Assembly (NCBI GenBank): GCA_035578175.1
Contig: JAQMRL010000006.1
Coordinates: 23,099,506-23,163,505 of the forward strand
Direction of reading: 5' to 3'
DNA: 64,000 bases
From: Catonia carolina
Taxonomy: Eukaryota > Arthropoda > Insecta > Hemiptera > Achilidae
The notes under the pieces were generated by a model that made no database searches, was not told where the DNA came from, and worked only from the letters and a program-made list of their open reading frames with translations. Shown piece after piece: positions 1-11,200 of the stretch. How positions within the stretch are numbered: position 1 is the stretch's first letter; every line of letters begins with the position of its first letter. The translations under genes were made by a program, and so were the position numbers.

Positions 1-1
1 T

Positions 2-2713
2 GCTTCGAGATCTTTCATAACCTTTGATTGGGCAAAAAATCAACAATTTTCTCTAACCAATTTAGACCCCGAACAAATTAACAACATAGAACAAAGTGAA
101 TATATTAAAAATACAATTAATGATTTATGTAGGAAATTTCCTGATGTACTCACAACTAAATTAGGTTGTACCCATATATTAAAATATGATATTAAACTAA
201 AGAATAGCGAAATTATAAAATCTAGGCCCTATCCATTAAATCCGATAAAAACGCTCCAAATGAAAAACCAAATTGACAAATTATTAAAAGACAAAGTAAT
301 TAGAGAAAGTGTTTCACCTTATTCCTCCCCAGCCTTTTTAATTCCGAAACCAAATGGTACAAGTCGCTTAGTTGTAGACTATCGCCGAGTCAACTTAATA
401 ATTGACTCAGAAGCCCAACCTTTACCGAATATAAATCATGCTTTTCAATGGTTTTCTAATGCCCGCTGGTTCAGTACCTTGGATTTAGCACAAGCGTACC
501 ATCAGATACCATTGACAGAAAAATCTCGTCAAATCACCGCATTTTGCACACCGGATGGCTTATACGAATACGTCAGATTACCTTTTGGTCTCTCGACTGG
601 TGCACAAGTTTTAACACGTCTTATGAATACATTATTCAAAAATATTAAACATAAATTTGTATTTAATTACATGGACGATATATTAATATATTCTAAAAGT
701 TTTACAGAGCATGTCAAACATATTAAAATAGTATTGACAATTCTGCGGAAAGCTGGTATTACAGTTAATCCCGATAAGGTAACATTTGCTGTAAATGAAA
801 TACTGTTCCTTGGGCATACCTTATCATACAAAGGAGTTTCTATAGATCCGGCGAGGACGCAAAAAATATTACAGTATCCACAACCGACCTCGGTAAAACA
901 AGTGCATCGATATTGTGGTATGATTAATTATTTCTCTAAATTTATTAAAAATTACGCTGATAGAATAGAACCCTTAAATAAGTTACGTCGTAAAAACACT
1001 CAGTTTATCTGGGGAAACTCACAAAAAATTGCGTTTGAAGATCTCAAACAAGCAATTGCTAATCCCCCGGTATTGGCAATACCAGATTTCTCCAAAGCTT
1101 TCATTTTACAGACGGATGCGTCTGATACAGGTTTAGGAGCTGTCTTACTTCAGGAACATGAAGGATTTAGAAAACCCATAGCATACGCTTCCAAAACATT
1201 AACAGAAGCAGAACGAAAATTTTCTGCATATGAACGAGAGTGTCTTGCAGTTGTTTTTGCAACAGATCATTTTAGAACTTATTTAACACATCGAGAATTT
1301 CTTTTGGAAACCGATAACCAAGCCTTAGCCTGGCTTCTTTCCAGACCAAAGCAATTAGGTAGACTCGCTAGATGGTTACTTAGATTATCTGTTTTTAAAT
1401 TTAAAATTAATCACATCCGTGGTTCAGATAATAATGTGGCTGACGCATTATCGAGGATGTACGATTTAAATAACGAAGATATCTCAAAAGATATATCTTA
1501 TATTAATACCTTATTATCTCAATTCCCCCTATCTTTTACAGATCTAAGACAACATCAAGAACAGGATACCTTTATCCTTCAACAAAAACAACAAATGAAT
1601 AATAAATTTTGTTTATCTAAAGGTGTCCTATGCCTAAAAGATAAAAATAATAACCCAACCAAAATCGTTCTCCCCGAATCCTTAAAAGATTTAGTATTTA
1701 AATACTTCCATCAGTCCGAAATCGGTGGACATTTAGGTGTTGATAAAACCATACACAAAATTACACGGTATTTTTATTGGCCAGCTATATATCGAGATAT
1801 TCCTTTAAAAGTGAATGCTTGTATCACCTGCCAACGTAGTAAACCTGGAATAAATTATAAATGGGGAAATCTTAGTTCCAGAGTTCCAACAGTGCCATTT
1901 GACACTTTGTTTATTGATACTGTAGGTAGTCTGCCAAAAACCAACCAAGGTTATAAATATATTCTAGTGGTAGTGGATAGTTTTTCAAAATTTACATGGC
2001 TAGCTCCATTAAGAAACACTAATACATCCTCCATTGTCAATGAATTAAAACGTATTTTCCAAAATTACTCCATTCCAAGGTTAATTGTCACAGATAACGC
2101 TAAAAATTTTAATTCCATAATGTTTAAAAACTTTTGTTTCAATCTAGGCATAAAACGAACCACCCTCTCACCATATCATCCTCAACCATCTCACGCCGAA
2201 CGATTAAATCGAAATCTTAGGTCTATCCTTATTGCATATCATGCAACGACTCAAACAACTTGGGACAAATCTCTCTTTTGGTTTCAATTAGCCTTTAATA
2301 TGGCTCAACATAATGCTCATGGGAAATGCCCATTTGACATATTACATACTTTTTCAGCTCAAACACCGTTGGATAGAGCATGGAATATCCAAGATATCCT
2401 CCATAAAAATCCTATACGTTCCAGTAACATGATGTGTGATATTAGAAGAAAACGAATTAAATCCCATCATGATATGGCGCGCCGGTATAATGCTACACGC
2501 CACCCCAATCCATTTTCGGTGGGAGACAAAGTTTTACTTAAAACTCACCCCGTAAGTTCGAAACGGAAAAACATTTGTGCGAAAATGGCATATCGATGGT
2601 CTGAACCTTTGTATATCATCGGTTTCTCTACTCCAGTTACAGCCTTACTTCGTAAGACTATTGGAGGAGAAATAACTAAAGAACATATTTCTAACCTTAA
2701 AAAAGTTACATAA
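2..2713 (+). CDS. Ty3/gypsy retrotransposon pol (RT-RNase H-integrase), 5' end outside window
   Basis: The frame is open from base 2 to the stop at 2711-2713; the first Met at 260 is internal to the reverse transcriptase, so the gene starts left of the window. Domains in order: RT with YMDD at 668-679; RNase H with a TDAS motif near 1110; an integrase HHCC zinc-binding region near 1715-1850 ending in ITCQRSK; and an integrase core with Asp in LFIDTVG, Asp in VTDNAKNF and Glu in SHAERLN. The C-terminal tail contains SVGDKVLLKTHP. By family knowledge it copies RNA to cDNA and inserts it into the chromosome. The Asp-Glu spacing is 34 residues, one fewer than the usual 35, in the PSHAER loop. No stop or frameshift interrupts the visible 903 codons, which suggests a fairly young copy. 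No env frame follows. Confidence 0.95.
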   Translation, partial: ASRSFITFDWAKNQQFSLTNLDPEQINNIEQSEYIKNTINDLCRKFPDVLTTKLGCTHILKYDIKLKNSEIIKSRPYPLNPIKTLQMKNQIDKLLKDKVIRESVSPYSSPAFLIPKPNGTSRLVVDYRRVNLIIDSEAQPLPNINHAFQWFSNARWFSTLDLAQAYHQIPLTEKSRQITAFCTPDGLYEYVRLPFGLSTGAQVLTRLMNTLFKNIKHKFVFNYMDDILIYSKSFTEHVKHIKIVLTILRKAGITVNPDKVTFAVNEILFLGHTLSYKGVSIDPARTQKILQYPQPTSVKQVHRYCGMINYFSKFIKNYADRIEPLNKLRRKNTQFIWGNSQKIAFEDLKQAIANPPVLAIPDFSKAFILQTDASDTGLGAVLLQEHEGFRKPIAYASKTLTEAERKFSAYERECLAVVFATDHFRTYLTHREFLLETDNQALAWLLSRPKQLGRLARWLLRLSVFKFKINHIRGSDNNVADALSRMYDLNNEDISKDISYINTLLSQFPLSFTDLRQHQEQDTFILQQKQQMNNKFCLSKGVLCLKDKNNNPTKIVLPESLKDLVFKYFHQSEIGGHLGVDKTIHKITRYFYWPAIYRDIPLKVNACITCQRSKPGINYKWGNLSSRVPTVPFDTLFIDTVGSLPKTNQGYKYILVVVDSFSKFTWLAPLRNTNTSSIVNELKRIFQNYSIPRLIVTDNAKNFNSIMFKNFCFNLGIKRTTLSPYHPQPSHAERLNRNLRSILIAYHATTQTTWDKSLFWFQLAFNMAQHNAHGKCPFDILHTFSAQTPLDRAWNIQDILHKNPIRSSNMMCDIRRKRIKSHHDMARRYNATRHPNPFSVGDKVLLKTHPVSSKRKNICAKMAYRWSEPLYIIGFSTPVTALLRKTIGGEITKEHISNLKKVT

Positions 2714-2977
2714 TTTATTCATAATTTACATAATTTATTTTCATGAGGATTTATTTTGGTGATGTCTGTCGCGATACTCGAGCTTGAGATGATTGTAACA
2801 AAAATGTAAACTGTGCTGTTTGCATGTTATTTGAATGTTTTATTGAAAGGGGCCCCGAATGAATGAATATTACCATCTCAGGCCGACAACTGCTACATAC
2901 TCACCTTCTCTTTTTCATTTAAGCACTCACCCCCATTATTTTGCATACACATACCTTTGTACTTCAGTTTACTCTCC

Positions 2978-2990
2978 GGGGGGGGGGGGG
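2978..2990 (+). other. G13 run, candidate polypurine tract of the gypsy element
   Basis: Thirteen consecutive G followed by AAGA lie directly before a TGTAAT that could open the 3' LTR. In LTR elements a purine run here primes plus-strand DNA synthesis. The pyrimidine-rich sequence just before it makes the run stand out. The identification depends on the LTR boundary. Confidence 0.4.
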
Positions 2991-2995
2991 AAGAT

Positions 2996-3586
2996 TGTAA
3001 TGATTGTAATATGAAACATCTCCACAGACACACAACAAACAGTATAAACACAATCATAACATTCTAACGTAAACATAAACATAACTTTACAGCATCAACA
3101 CACACACATCAGATGATCTCAACTACAGATGTAAAAGGAAAATTTTAATTTTGATCTAAAGATGTAAGAGGAAGTAAAAAAAAAAAAAAAAAAGAACAAT
3201 TTTATGAAATTCATAAATTGGATTGTTGAACTCACTCCCTTTTAAACTTTTAAAGGAGAGACGTTATATACAAGTTATTTTAAAAACAAATACTTTTGAT
3301 AATTTGGTAATATACTAATTTAGTGATATTTTGTATTAATATTTGGAAATAATACTTTTAGAAGATTTGTGAAAAGAAAAGAATTTAATATTTTAAACAA
3401 GTTTTAAAGGATTTTAAAGTTTTTAATTGTGTTTTAAAAGTTTTCAAAAATCTATCTCCAAATTGTGAAATAAACAAATTTAATTTCAAACACAAAAGCT
3501 TTCAAATTTATTGATCTGAACGAACCTGGGACACTGGTAGAAGGCAAAAGGAAAAGAGGACATCAAAAAGTAAGTTAACAGTTACA
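2996..3586 (+). repeat. Candidate 3' LTR of the gypsy element
   Basis: The segment follows the G13 tract, begins TGTAAT and ends GTTACA, which gives TG..CA borders with short inverted ends. It contains a TATATA near 3267 and an AATAAA-type signal near 3470. The 5' LTR is outside the window, so the ends cannot be confirmed by comparison. An A18 run lies at 3176-3193. Confidence 0.35.
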
Positions 3587-3789
3587 GACAATTTAAAAGA
3601 GGTTTTAGCAATGAAGAAATTAAGACACTTATGGAATTAAGACAGGCAAACCTGGTGCAAGGGACCTGCCTAATGGCAGATAACCTGATGGTGATGATGG
3701 TGATGAGGATTAAGAGTAGTATAAACAAGGTGTGATCAAAAAATATGGTGTATAATTTTATCATGAACAAAGTAATAAGCATACATAAA

Positions 3790-4240
3790 AATTGAATTCA
3801 TCTCCTTCTAAGTACTCTCCTTGGCCAGCAAGTTATCCCAACGTTGATACCATGATTGAGAACATTTTTAGAAAGGTTCTTTTCGAAGGTTTCTCATTTG
3901 AAAATTATTGGTTAAAGTGAATTGCATGGACCCGTACGAGATGTTCAGTTCTTCAGGAAGCTCTTAAATTGTCAATCGCCTGTTTGTTTTGCATGTTTTT
4001 ATCTGTTTTTGAGATTGAAGGACGTCCCAACCATTGCTCGTCTTCAATCAACTCATTTCTACTTTTAAATTTTTCATACCACTTGTAAAACGTCTTCCGA
4101 GTTACCACATTATCGCCATACATTAATTTTAACATTTCGTAACCTTCTTTGGTACTTTTTATCAACTTAAAAAAAAACTTAATGTTAACGCGCTGTTCAA
4201 AATCTATAATAAGCGACGGACATGATAAACATGACCTCAC
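3790..4240 (-). pseudogene. Mariner transposase remnant: helix-turn-helix part and C-terminal tail, no catalytic core
   Basis: Reading leftwards from 4240, the open segment 4240-3953 holds the first HTH (FEQRVNIKFFFKL, then YEMLKLMYGDN and GRPSISKTDKN). In another frame at about 3970-3893 the second HTH follows (EELNISYGSMQFTLTNN). The sequence then jumps at about 3890-3790 to the extreme C-terminal tail (LAGQGEYLEGDEF, reached through frameshifts). The DDD catalytic region with HDN and YSPDLAP motifs is absent. Such a product could at most bind DNA; several frame breaks make even that unlikely. A second copy of this family lies at 30325-31320. Confidence 0.7.
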
Positions 4241-4436
4241 TCTTCCAGCACTGGAAGCTGACTAACAAGTCACAACTTTTTCAAAATTCACACTGACTAT
4301 CTCAAAGAATAAGGGCATCGAACTCATTAATTCAAATGGATATAGCACCAGCAGTGGTGCTATAAAAATTCATTCACTGTAGTTTTTGTTTTCTTTGTTT
4401 ATTTAAAGCCGTATCAGCTACAGTGATCATTAGCGA

Positions 4437-4530
4437 CAACTTTGGGTTGTAACTGTGAAGGATGAAATGATTTTTTTTGTAACGTGTGAAAATATGCTGT
4501 GCCTGAGTGGTATTTGAACCCAAGACCGTA
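4437..4530 (-). repeat. SINE family A, fragment
   Basis: It matches the minus-strand copy at 52486-52643 (GTGAAGGATGAAAT, then AACGTGTGAAAATATGC and the tRNA-like B-box side). It lies inside the right end of the mariner derivative, so it inserted after or was carried with it. Confidence 0.6.
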
Positions 4531-4913
4531 GTTTTTGATCACACCTCGCAATTTACTTGATTTAAAGGTTCATTGTTATGTCACCTGTTTTGGAGTTCAG
4601 TCCCATAACAGATGTATAATTCAAGTTCAAGGAAAATAATATAAATCTATTCAAATATCTCAGAAACTGAATCTGCTTACAGTAAAAAATTACAGTATTG
4701 TAATGAATTGTTCATATACTAGTTGAAGGTGATGATTGAAATTTTGCTGTAACTCATTTTGTCTGAATGATATTGGTGAGTGATATTTAATTGTTTATTT
4801 CTCATTTTACCACCTTGAGACTTGTGTTTCTTATGTAATCTTTCACTAAATGATTAAGTTAGCAATGTTAATTACACTTGAATTTGAATTAATAATTCTA
4901 TTTTGTTTTTCAG

Positions 4914-5289
4914 TCCCGCTCAAGGAGCAATAGCAACAGGAGCAGTTCCAAGAACCCCAGCTCATTCAACCCCAGAAGAATCAAGTGGTAAACCATTTCC
5001 AGCAAGAACATATCACACGATAAAAGATATGATATCTAGTAGATTTAATAAACGTGATACACCATCACAACATTCACAAGTACAAACACCACAACAGCAA
5101 CAACAAATACAATCACAAATGCCTCAGTCAATAATTGCATCTCAGCCGCAACCACAAACACCACATCATAAAATTGACGACAATCTTAGTCCACAAAGTC
5201 AGTTGCGACAACATGGTGTTTATTTAGCAACAAGTGCTCAGCAACAGAGTCGAGCGATGAATCCAGCTTTACCTTCAAGTTCTAATGAG
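4914..5289 (+). CDS. SAM-gene exon a (Q-rich)
   Basis: The acceptor is TTTGTTTTTCAG ending at 4913 and the donor is GAG|GTTAGT at 5290. The first base completes a split codon, followed by 125 codons. It encodes the TYHTIKDMISSRF segment and a run rich in Gln, Pro and Ser. Reading past the donor meets a stop at 5361 inside a SINE, which supports the splice. Confidence 0.85.
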
Positions 5290-8200
5290 GTTAGTAGGAA
5301 GTTATTATTACATTATAATCCAGTACTTAATCCGTTACTTTTGTACGGATTTGAACACTAGACAGTGGTTACCGGTGTACTTCGATGGTTGGGGTTTAAT
5401 TAACCATACTCTCTCAGGAATGGTCGGCCTGGGTCTGTACAAAACTGCACCTCATTGCCGGCCGCATTGGCGAAGTTGGTAACATGCTCGTTTCTCATCA
5501 TGCGGTCTTGGGTTCGAATCCCATTCAGGCACGGCATTTTTTCATACATTACAAAAAATCATTTCATCATTCACCGTCTGCATTAGCAGTAATTGCAGAA
5601 CAGTCGGACGTTAAACAAAAAAAAAAATGTAAAAATAATTTTTGTACATTGAAATCTCGATTATCTGTCATGAACGGGGGGCCAGGCGATGGATGACCAG
5701 GAAAGACAGATTAAGCAGAAATGTACAAAAAAAACTTGTTGCTACCTACATGAGATTTAAACTAATAACCTTTATTTTATTTATTAAAAGTAAATAGTAC
5801 AAAAATAAATGCAAAAATAACATTTCGAAAATGAAACAGTTCTGAACATAAAATTCATAGGCCTACTTTTGTACATGTACTAGATAAAATTCTAAATTCT
5901 AAATAGACGCAAACGTGTTATCAGAAAACATCCCTTTCATGAGACGATGCAACTCTCATGGCCAGTGGCTATTTATAAAAAGACTTAACTTTTACCTATG
6001 GCAAAAACCATTAGTGAGTTCTGTATTGATCTTTAAGAGGAATTGAATGGTACTATTATTGTTTCCAAATTCTGGCTTTGGGCCACTTCCTATCGAAATT
6101 GGAACTTCAAACCCAATCCACACCCACTACTTTTGTGTAGATTATGAATCCAAAAATCATTTGTTGCTATCCCTTGTAGTTTCTAACATCTGGATGTGAT
6201 GGATGGGCAGACGGACATAAAAAATATGATAGATGACAATTTAAAAAATTGCCACCAATAATAAAGCTACTTCCTCACCGTTATACAGTAATTACAAATT
6301 TCCAATGGATAAATGTTTTCATAATCTTTCATATTTTAGCAAAATAGGTAGTTGTTGTTCCGTGACAGATAAAATGGAACAAAAGATAAGTAAGGGTTTT
6401 TTTACCTTGTTCTATAATCAACTTTATGTAATTTAAAAGTAACTTGTAATATTTCGAAAATTCATTACTAAAGACGTCTATCTTTTTTTATCAAGGATTG
6501 TTCACAGCCCTTGAAAAGTTATTATACATCGCTAAATGCCACTGAATTTGAAAAAGTTTTCTGACAGTTTTAAACAGTAGTTTAAAAAATTCTTTGTAGA
6601 GTAATGAGAATGCAATAGTGAAGATTGTTCACAATAATTAGTTCACATGGTCAGTACATTTCCAAGGATCAAGACATAACCTTAATCATTTTACGTAGGC
6701 TAATTAGTAATATTAGTCTGTGATTTCAGTAATAGCTATTTGATCAGTCAGATTTAATGAACAGTTTTGTTTCTTAAAATAAAAAAATTGCTTATTGTGC
6801 GAACAGTTTAAAATACTAATATTGCAATTATTCATAAGGATTGTTGAGTTTAGAAAAACACAATAAAACTTGCTTGTCCAAGGTTTTGTGCTAACAGGGG
6901 AAAAAATCAGAGTTGGTACAATTACCTTGTTGTTTAGGTTATCAGCTGAAAGGCTGGTTTGAACCTCTAGACTACAGGCTTTATTAAGTAAAACAAAGAG
7001 TAAGGTGGTTTACCATTGTCTTCCTTACTGATTGGGAAAAAATGCTCATCAGCATGCCAAGCCTTCTGAAAAGCATCTAATTTCCACCCTGCAACAAACA
7101 CCTCCACTTCATTCACCACAGGGTATGGCTGTATGATGGAATTGATTACTATCAGAGGAGATAACTCTGACTCGTGTCTTTTACACCTCTACCTCTTCTG
7201 TTCTTAATACTTTACTCATATAACTAGCTGACCATGTGTTAAGAAACTGAACTAATTTTTGTAGTCCGGGAACTAGCAGATCGAATGCAAATAAATTAAC
7301 ACTCTACCTACCTGTTATTGGCATAAGTCACCTAGCTGAGTATTAAATTCATTAATTTATATTCTTATAATTATGAATTTCAGGTTATGAGAAGAAATCA
7401 AGAGATCAGACTGCAGTTAGAAAGGGAGCGTAGAGAAAGAGAAGCAGATGAAGGTGGCTTTCAAGAGATTTTAGGAAGTAACAGAGCAATTCATGGAGCT
7501 TCAAGACATTCAATTGTTGAAATTGAAACACCTAGAAGAAATTCAGATATGGTTTACTCTACAAGAGAGATTATTCAAGAACAAAGAACACCAAGTGCCA
7601 GTAGAAGGCCGAATCAAGCAATTATGGATAGTGGTGGGGGTATAAGACCAGGAGAAATTTATGGTCGTACACCTACCAGTCAAGCAGCATATTATTCAAA
7701 TGACGGTAAGAGTAACATATTACTTAAAACTAATGACCTTTTGTTTTAATTTTCACTGTACAAAAGTCATTTAAAAATATGTTTTTCATTTATTAAATAA
7801 TTTACACCAGAATTCTGAATAAATTCATTCAACTGCAAATACAAAAACTAACTTATACACACATAGAATATGGAGGTTTAGTAGGCTATTTGACCTGCCA
7901 TAATCTCTTCACTATTCGAGAACGGGTGAGGAGAGCTAGGTGTGCATATTTGCCACTGACATTTCCATTGTCATGGCAACCCGCTCACACTGGAAGAACA
8001 TTTTTACATTTTTATATTAAGCAAATTAGAAGGGCTATTTAAAACATTAAAAAGCACTCTAAACAGATACAATATTAATATGTAGGCCTACTTTTTTACA
8101 CAACACTTCTTCATTTATTGTAAAACTAAAAATAATTATAACAAATATACTTATTTTGTGAGGGAAATAAATCTTGATACTATTCAAACAATATGTGAAG

Positions 8201-11200
8201 AGGCTCTTCACTTACTTCACCTTAATTGCCACCGTTGATTAACACTAATGTAGACAACGAAGGATGATAAAAAAAATGGATGATAAAAATACCGGTCCTA
8301 ATTGGAATCAGACCAGCGTAGAAGCCGGTTGCATTGACCACTACACCAACAGGCTAACCAAGTTTTCTACTACTACTTTCGTTGATTAGTGTACTGGGAC
8401 TAAAGTTCAATTGATAAAGTTAAAAATATGGATATGTCTTCAAATCATTACGCACAAGCCAAGGCTTATGTACAACCATCACTCAGTTAAGGTAGGTTGT
8501 TGTTAAGGTCAACAGCCGAAAGTCTGGTTTGAACCTCTAGAGGCTTAACTCAGTAAAATGAGGTGCGAGGTGGTTTACCATGCCCTCCTCACTGAGTGGA
8601 AAAGTGTGCTTACCAGCATGCCAGACCCTCTGAAAAGCATTTACTTTCCACCCTGCAAATGACATCTTCACTTCATTTACCATAGGGCCTGGCTGTATAA
8701 TGAAATTCATTACTCTCGGAGGAGATAACTCTGACTAGTGTCTTTTACACCTCTGTTCTTAAATGCTGACCATTTGATAAGAAACAGAACTATTTTTTGT
8801 TGCCTGGAACTAGCAGATTGAGGGAAAATTATTTAACACGCCACCTGGCTGTTATGGGCTTAACCAATATTTACAGTTGTGCTAAAAATCAAAACTTAAA
8901 CTTTTTTTTTTAATTTGTAAAATACATTGGTACCAGATGACACACCACAGATGGTAACCATTGTACTAACCCGACCTGGCCTCCTGTGATTTGTTTTATT
9001 TTCATAGGTAAAATCAGAGCTAAGGGGTTAAGATTTGGCAGTGCGGAAGTAGTGAAAGCAAAAGTGATGGAGATTCTGAATAAGCTGACAGAAGTGTACT
9101 TCTAGCATTGCTTTCAACAAATAGAAAATTCATATGGAGTTTTGTACAGATTGGCAAGGAAAGTACATTGAAGGGGATAAACTTTGTAATGTAATTAGTG
9201 ATTAATAAAATGTTGTTTTGTAGCTCCAGTTTGGTTATTTAATTGCCACATTTCATGTATTAGAAATTCAGATTATCTGAGGTTGGTACTATTTCTTAAC
9301 AGTTCTTGAAAAAATTAGGATCGAAAATGTGTGTATAATGTTTGAAATGTATTTCATTTTAATTATTAGGTACGTAAATTTTTTTTTTAAATTGCTAACT
9401 AAATTTGTTGTTTTAGGTGGTTACGGTGTACCGAGTACTAACAAGAAAACAATGATTGAAATAGAAAACGCAAGGAGAATGAGTGAAGCCGATACAATAC
9501 AAGTTCTGAATCGAAGAGGATCAGAACCGAGTAGATTAGATGAAATAACAGATGGAACGAATCAAGGAGGCATTGGAAATAATTTACCTGGAACACCTAG
9601 GCTTAATTCTAATCACCATAATAGAATGAACAACAATAATAATCACCAACAGCAAGATGATAAAACACAAAATCTTGGTGTGTATGTTTCAAGAACACCA
9701 ATTGAGACACCAAGAAATATCACAAAACATCACCAGCAACAACAGAATAATAATCACCGTGATGAAACTAGAACTCCATGTGATTATAGAATGTTAAATA
9801 GAACAGAATTTAGTGATAGACGTAGTTTATTTCAATCGCATGACCGATTGGATTCAATCACACAATCTAATGAGAATTCAGCAATGAAAGAAAGTAAAAG
9901 AAATCATGCAATGAGTGACAATGAAATACTTGATCATCATCATCGATTAAAAGATGATTTAGATGATGACAATGCTGATGGTTATGGGAAGAATAATGGT
10001 GGAGCAAGTGGGGGAACAAATTCAGATTATGAGAAATTAAGAGGTGGAAATGTTTGTAATGGTGCTCAATCTGATTCCGGAAGGGGCAGTACTGTTTATA
10101 GTAGTGGTAAAGCTAAAACGGAAAGGAATATTGATACAAGTCCGGAACCTCTTCCTCATCCAGGTACCTAACCTATACATATAATTTTTTAATTAGAATT
10201 TTAAGGTTCTTGTTTCTGATTGTCTGTTAATGAAGGTTATCAGAATATTTTCTCTTGAAAATATTGTAACACTTATAGCTAAGGTTCGTTTTGGGATTTG
10301 GGTAAAATAAGTCATTAACAAACTATTGCTTAAGATTACAAACAAATATTTATTATACACTATAAGTACAATTACTTCAATCAAACTGATACTAATAATA
10401 AATAATAAACTAATTATAATAAATAAATGACATTAAATGAACTTAACTATTAACAAAATTATTTCGCACTCAATTTAACTAAATATTGCTACTTATAACC
10501 AATTATAGTGTACCGATGTTTACAATAGTGATAGGCCTGTTCGCAGTGTGCAGATGGCTTCAATTACACCATTCACTTACGATGACAACTCAAGACTAAC
10601 TGACTACAAAGCAGCTTAGGGCCTTTAAATACTTTTTACTTATCGAAAATACTAGATTAACAAAGATTTTCTCTATAATAGTAAAAATGCAAAGTCTTTC
10701 TCGCAAGTTCTGGATAACTCGTAAATAACTAAACAGAAGTTAAACACATTGAATAAAGGATTACAATATAACATCATTACAAAAGAGCTAATTATCTAAA
10801 TATATACACCGAGCCTTCTTAGGTAGCTATCACAACAATAAGCCTTCACTATTTCTAACCATTTCTTGGAAATAATCCAATTCATTTATTATTTTTACAT
10901 TAACATGTCTAAAAACTTAGTCTTGCTAGAGAATTCTGGAACAAACACTTTCTCCTTTGATATTATTATCATAATATTTTCTTGTTTTCTTGCATAGTTG
11001 AGTTTCCTAATCAAAACACAATATACAGCTAGGTATAAAGGCTTCAATACGCGCCAACCTATTCCACCTTGTCTGCAAAGGTAAACTTTGCGAAATATGG
11101 CTGTGTTGGACCAACCTCCCAACTCATCCGACCTGAATTGATTTCAAGCTGCAGGATGCATCATGAAGATTTATTTTTACAGTATCTAATAAAAATATAA

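Larger units (their letters stand above)
3728..4546 (-). mobile_element. Internally deleted mariner element with inverted termini
   Basis: The ends carry AGGTGTGATCAAAAA at 3728 and its reverse complement ending at 4546. Between them lies a minus-strand mariner transposase remnant (3790-4240) and, near the 4546 end, a fragment of SINE family A. At about 820 bp it is shorter than a 1.3-kb mariner because the catalytic middle is missing. Confidence 0.65.
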
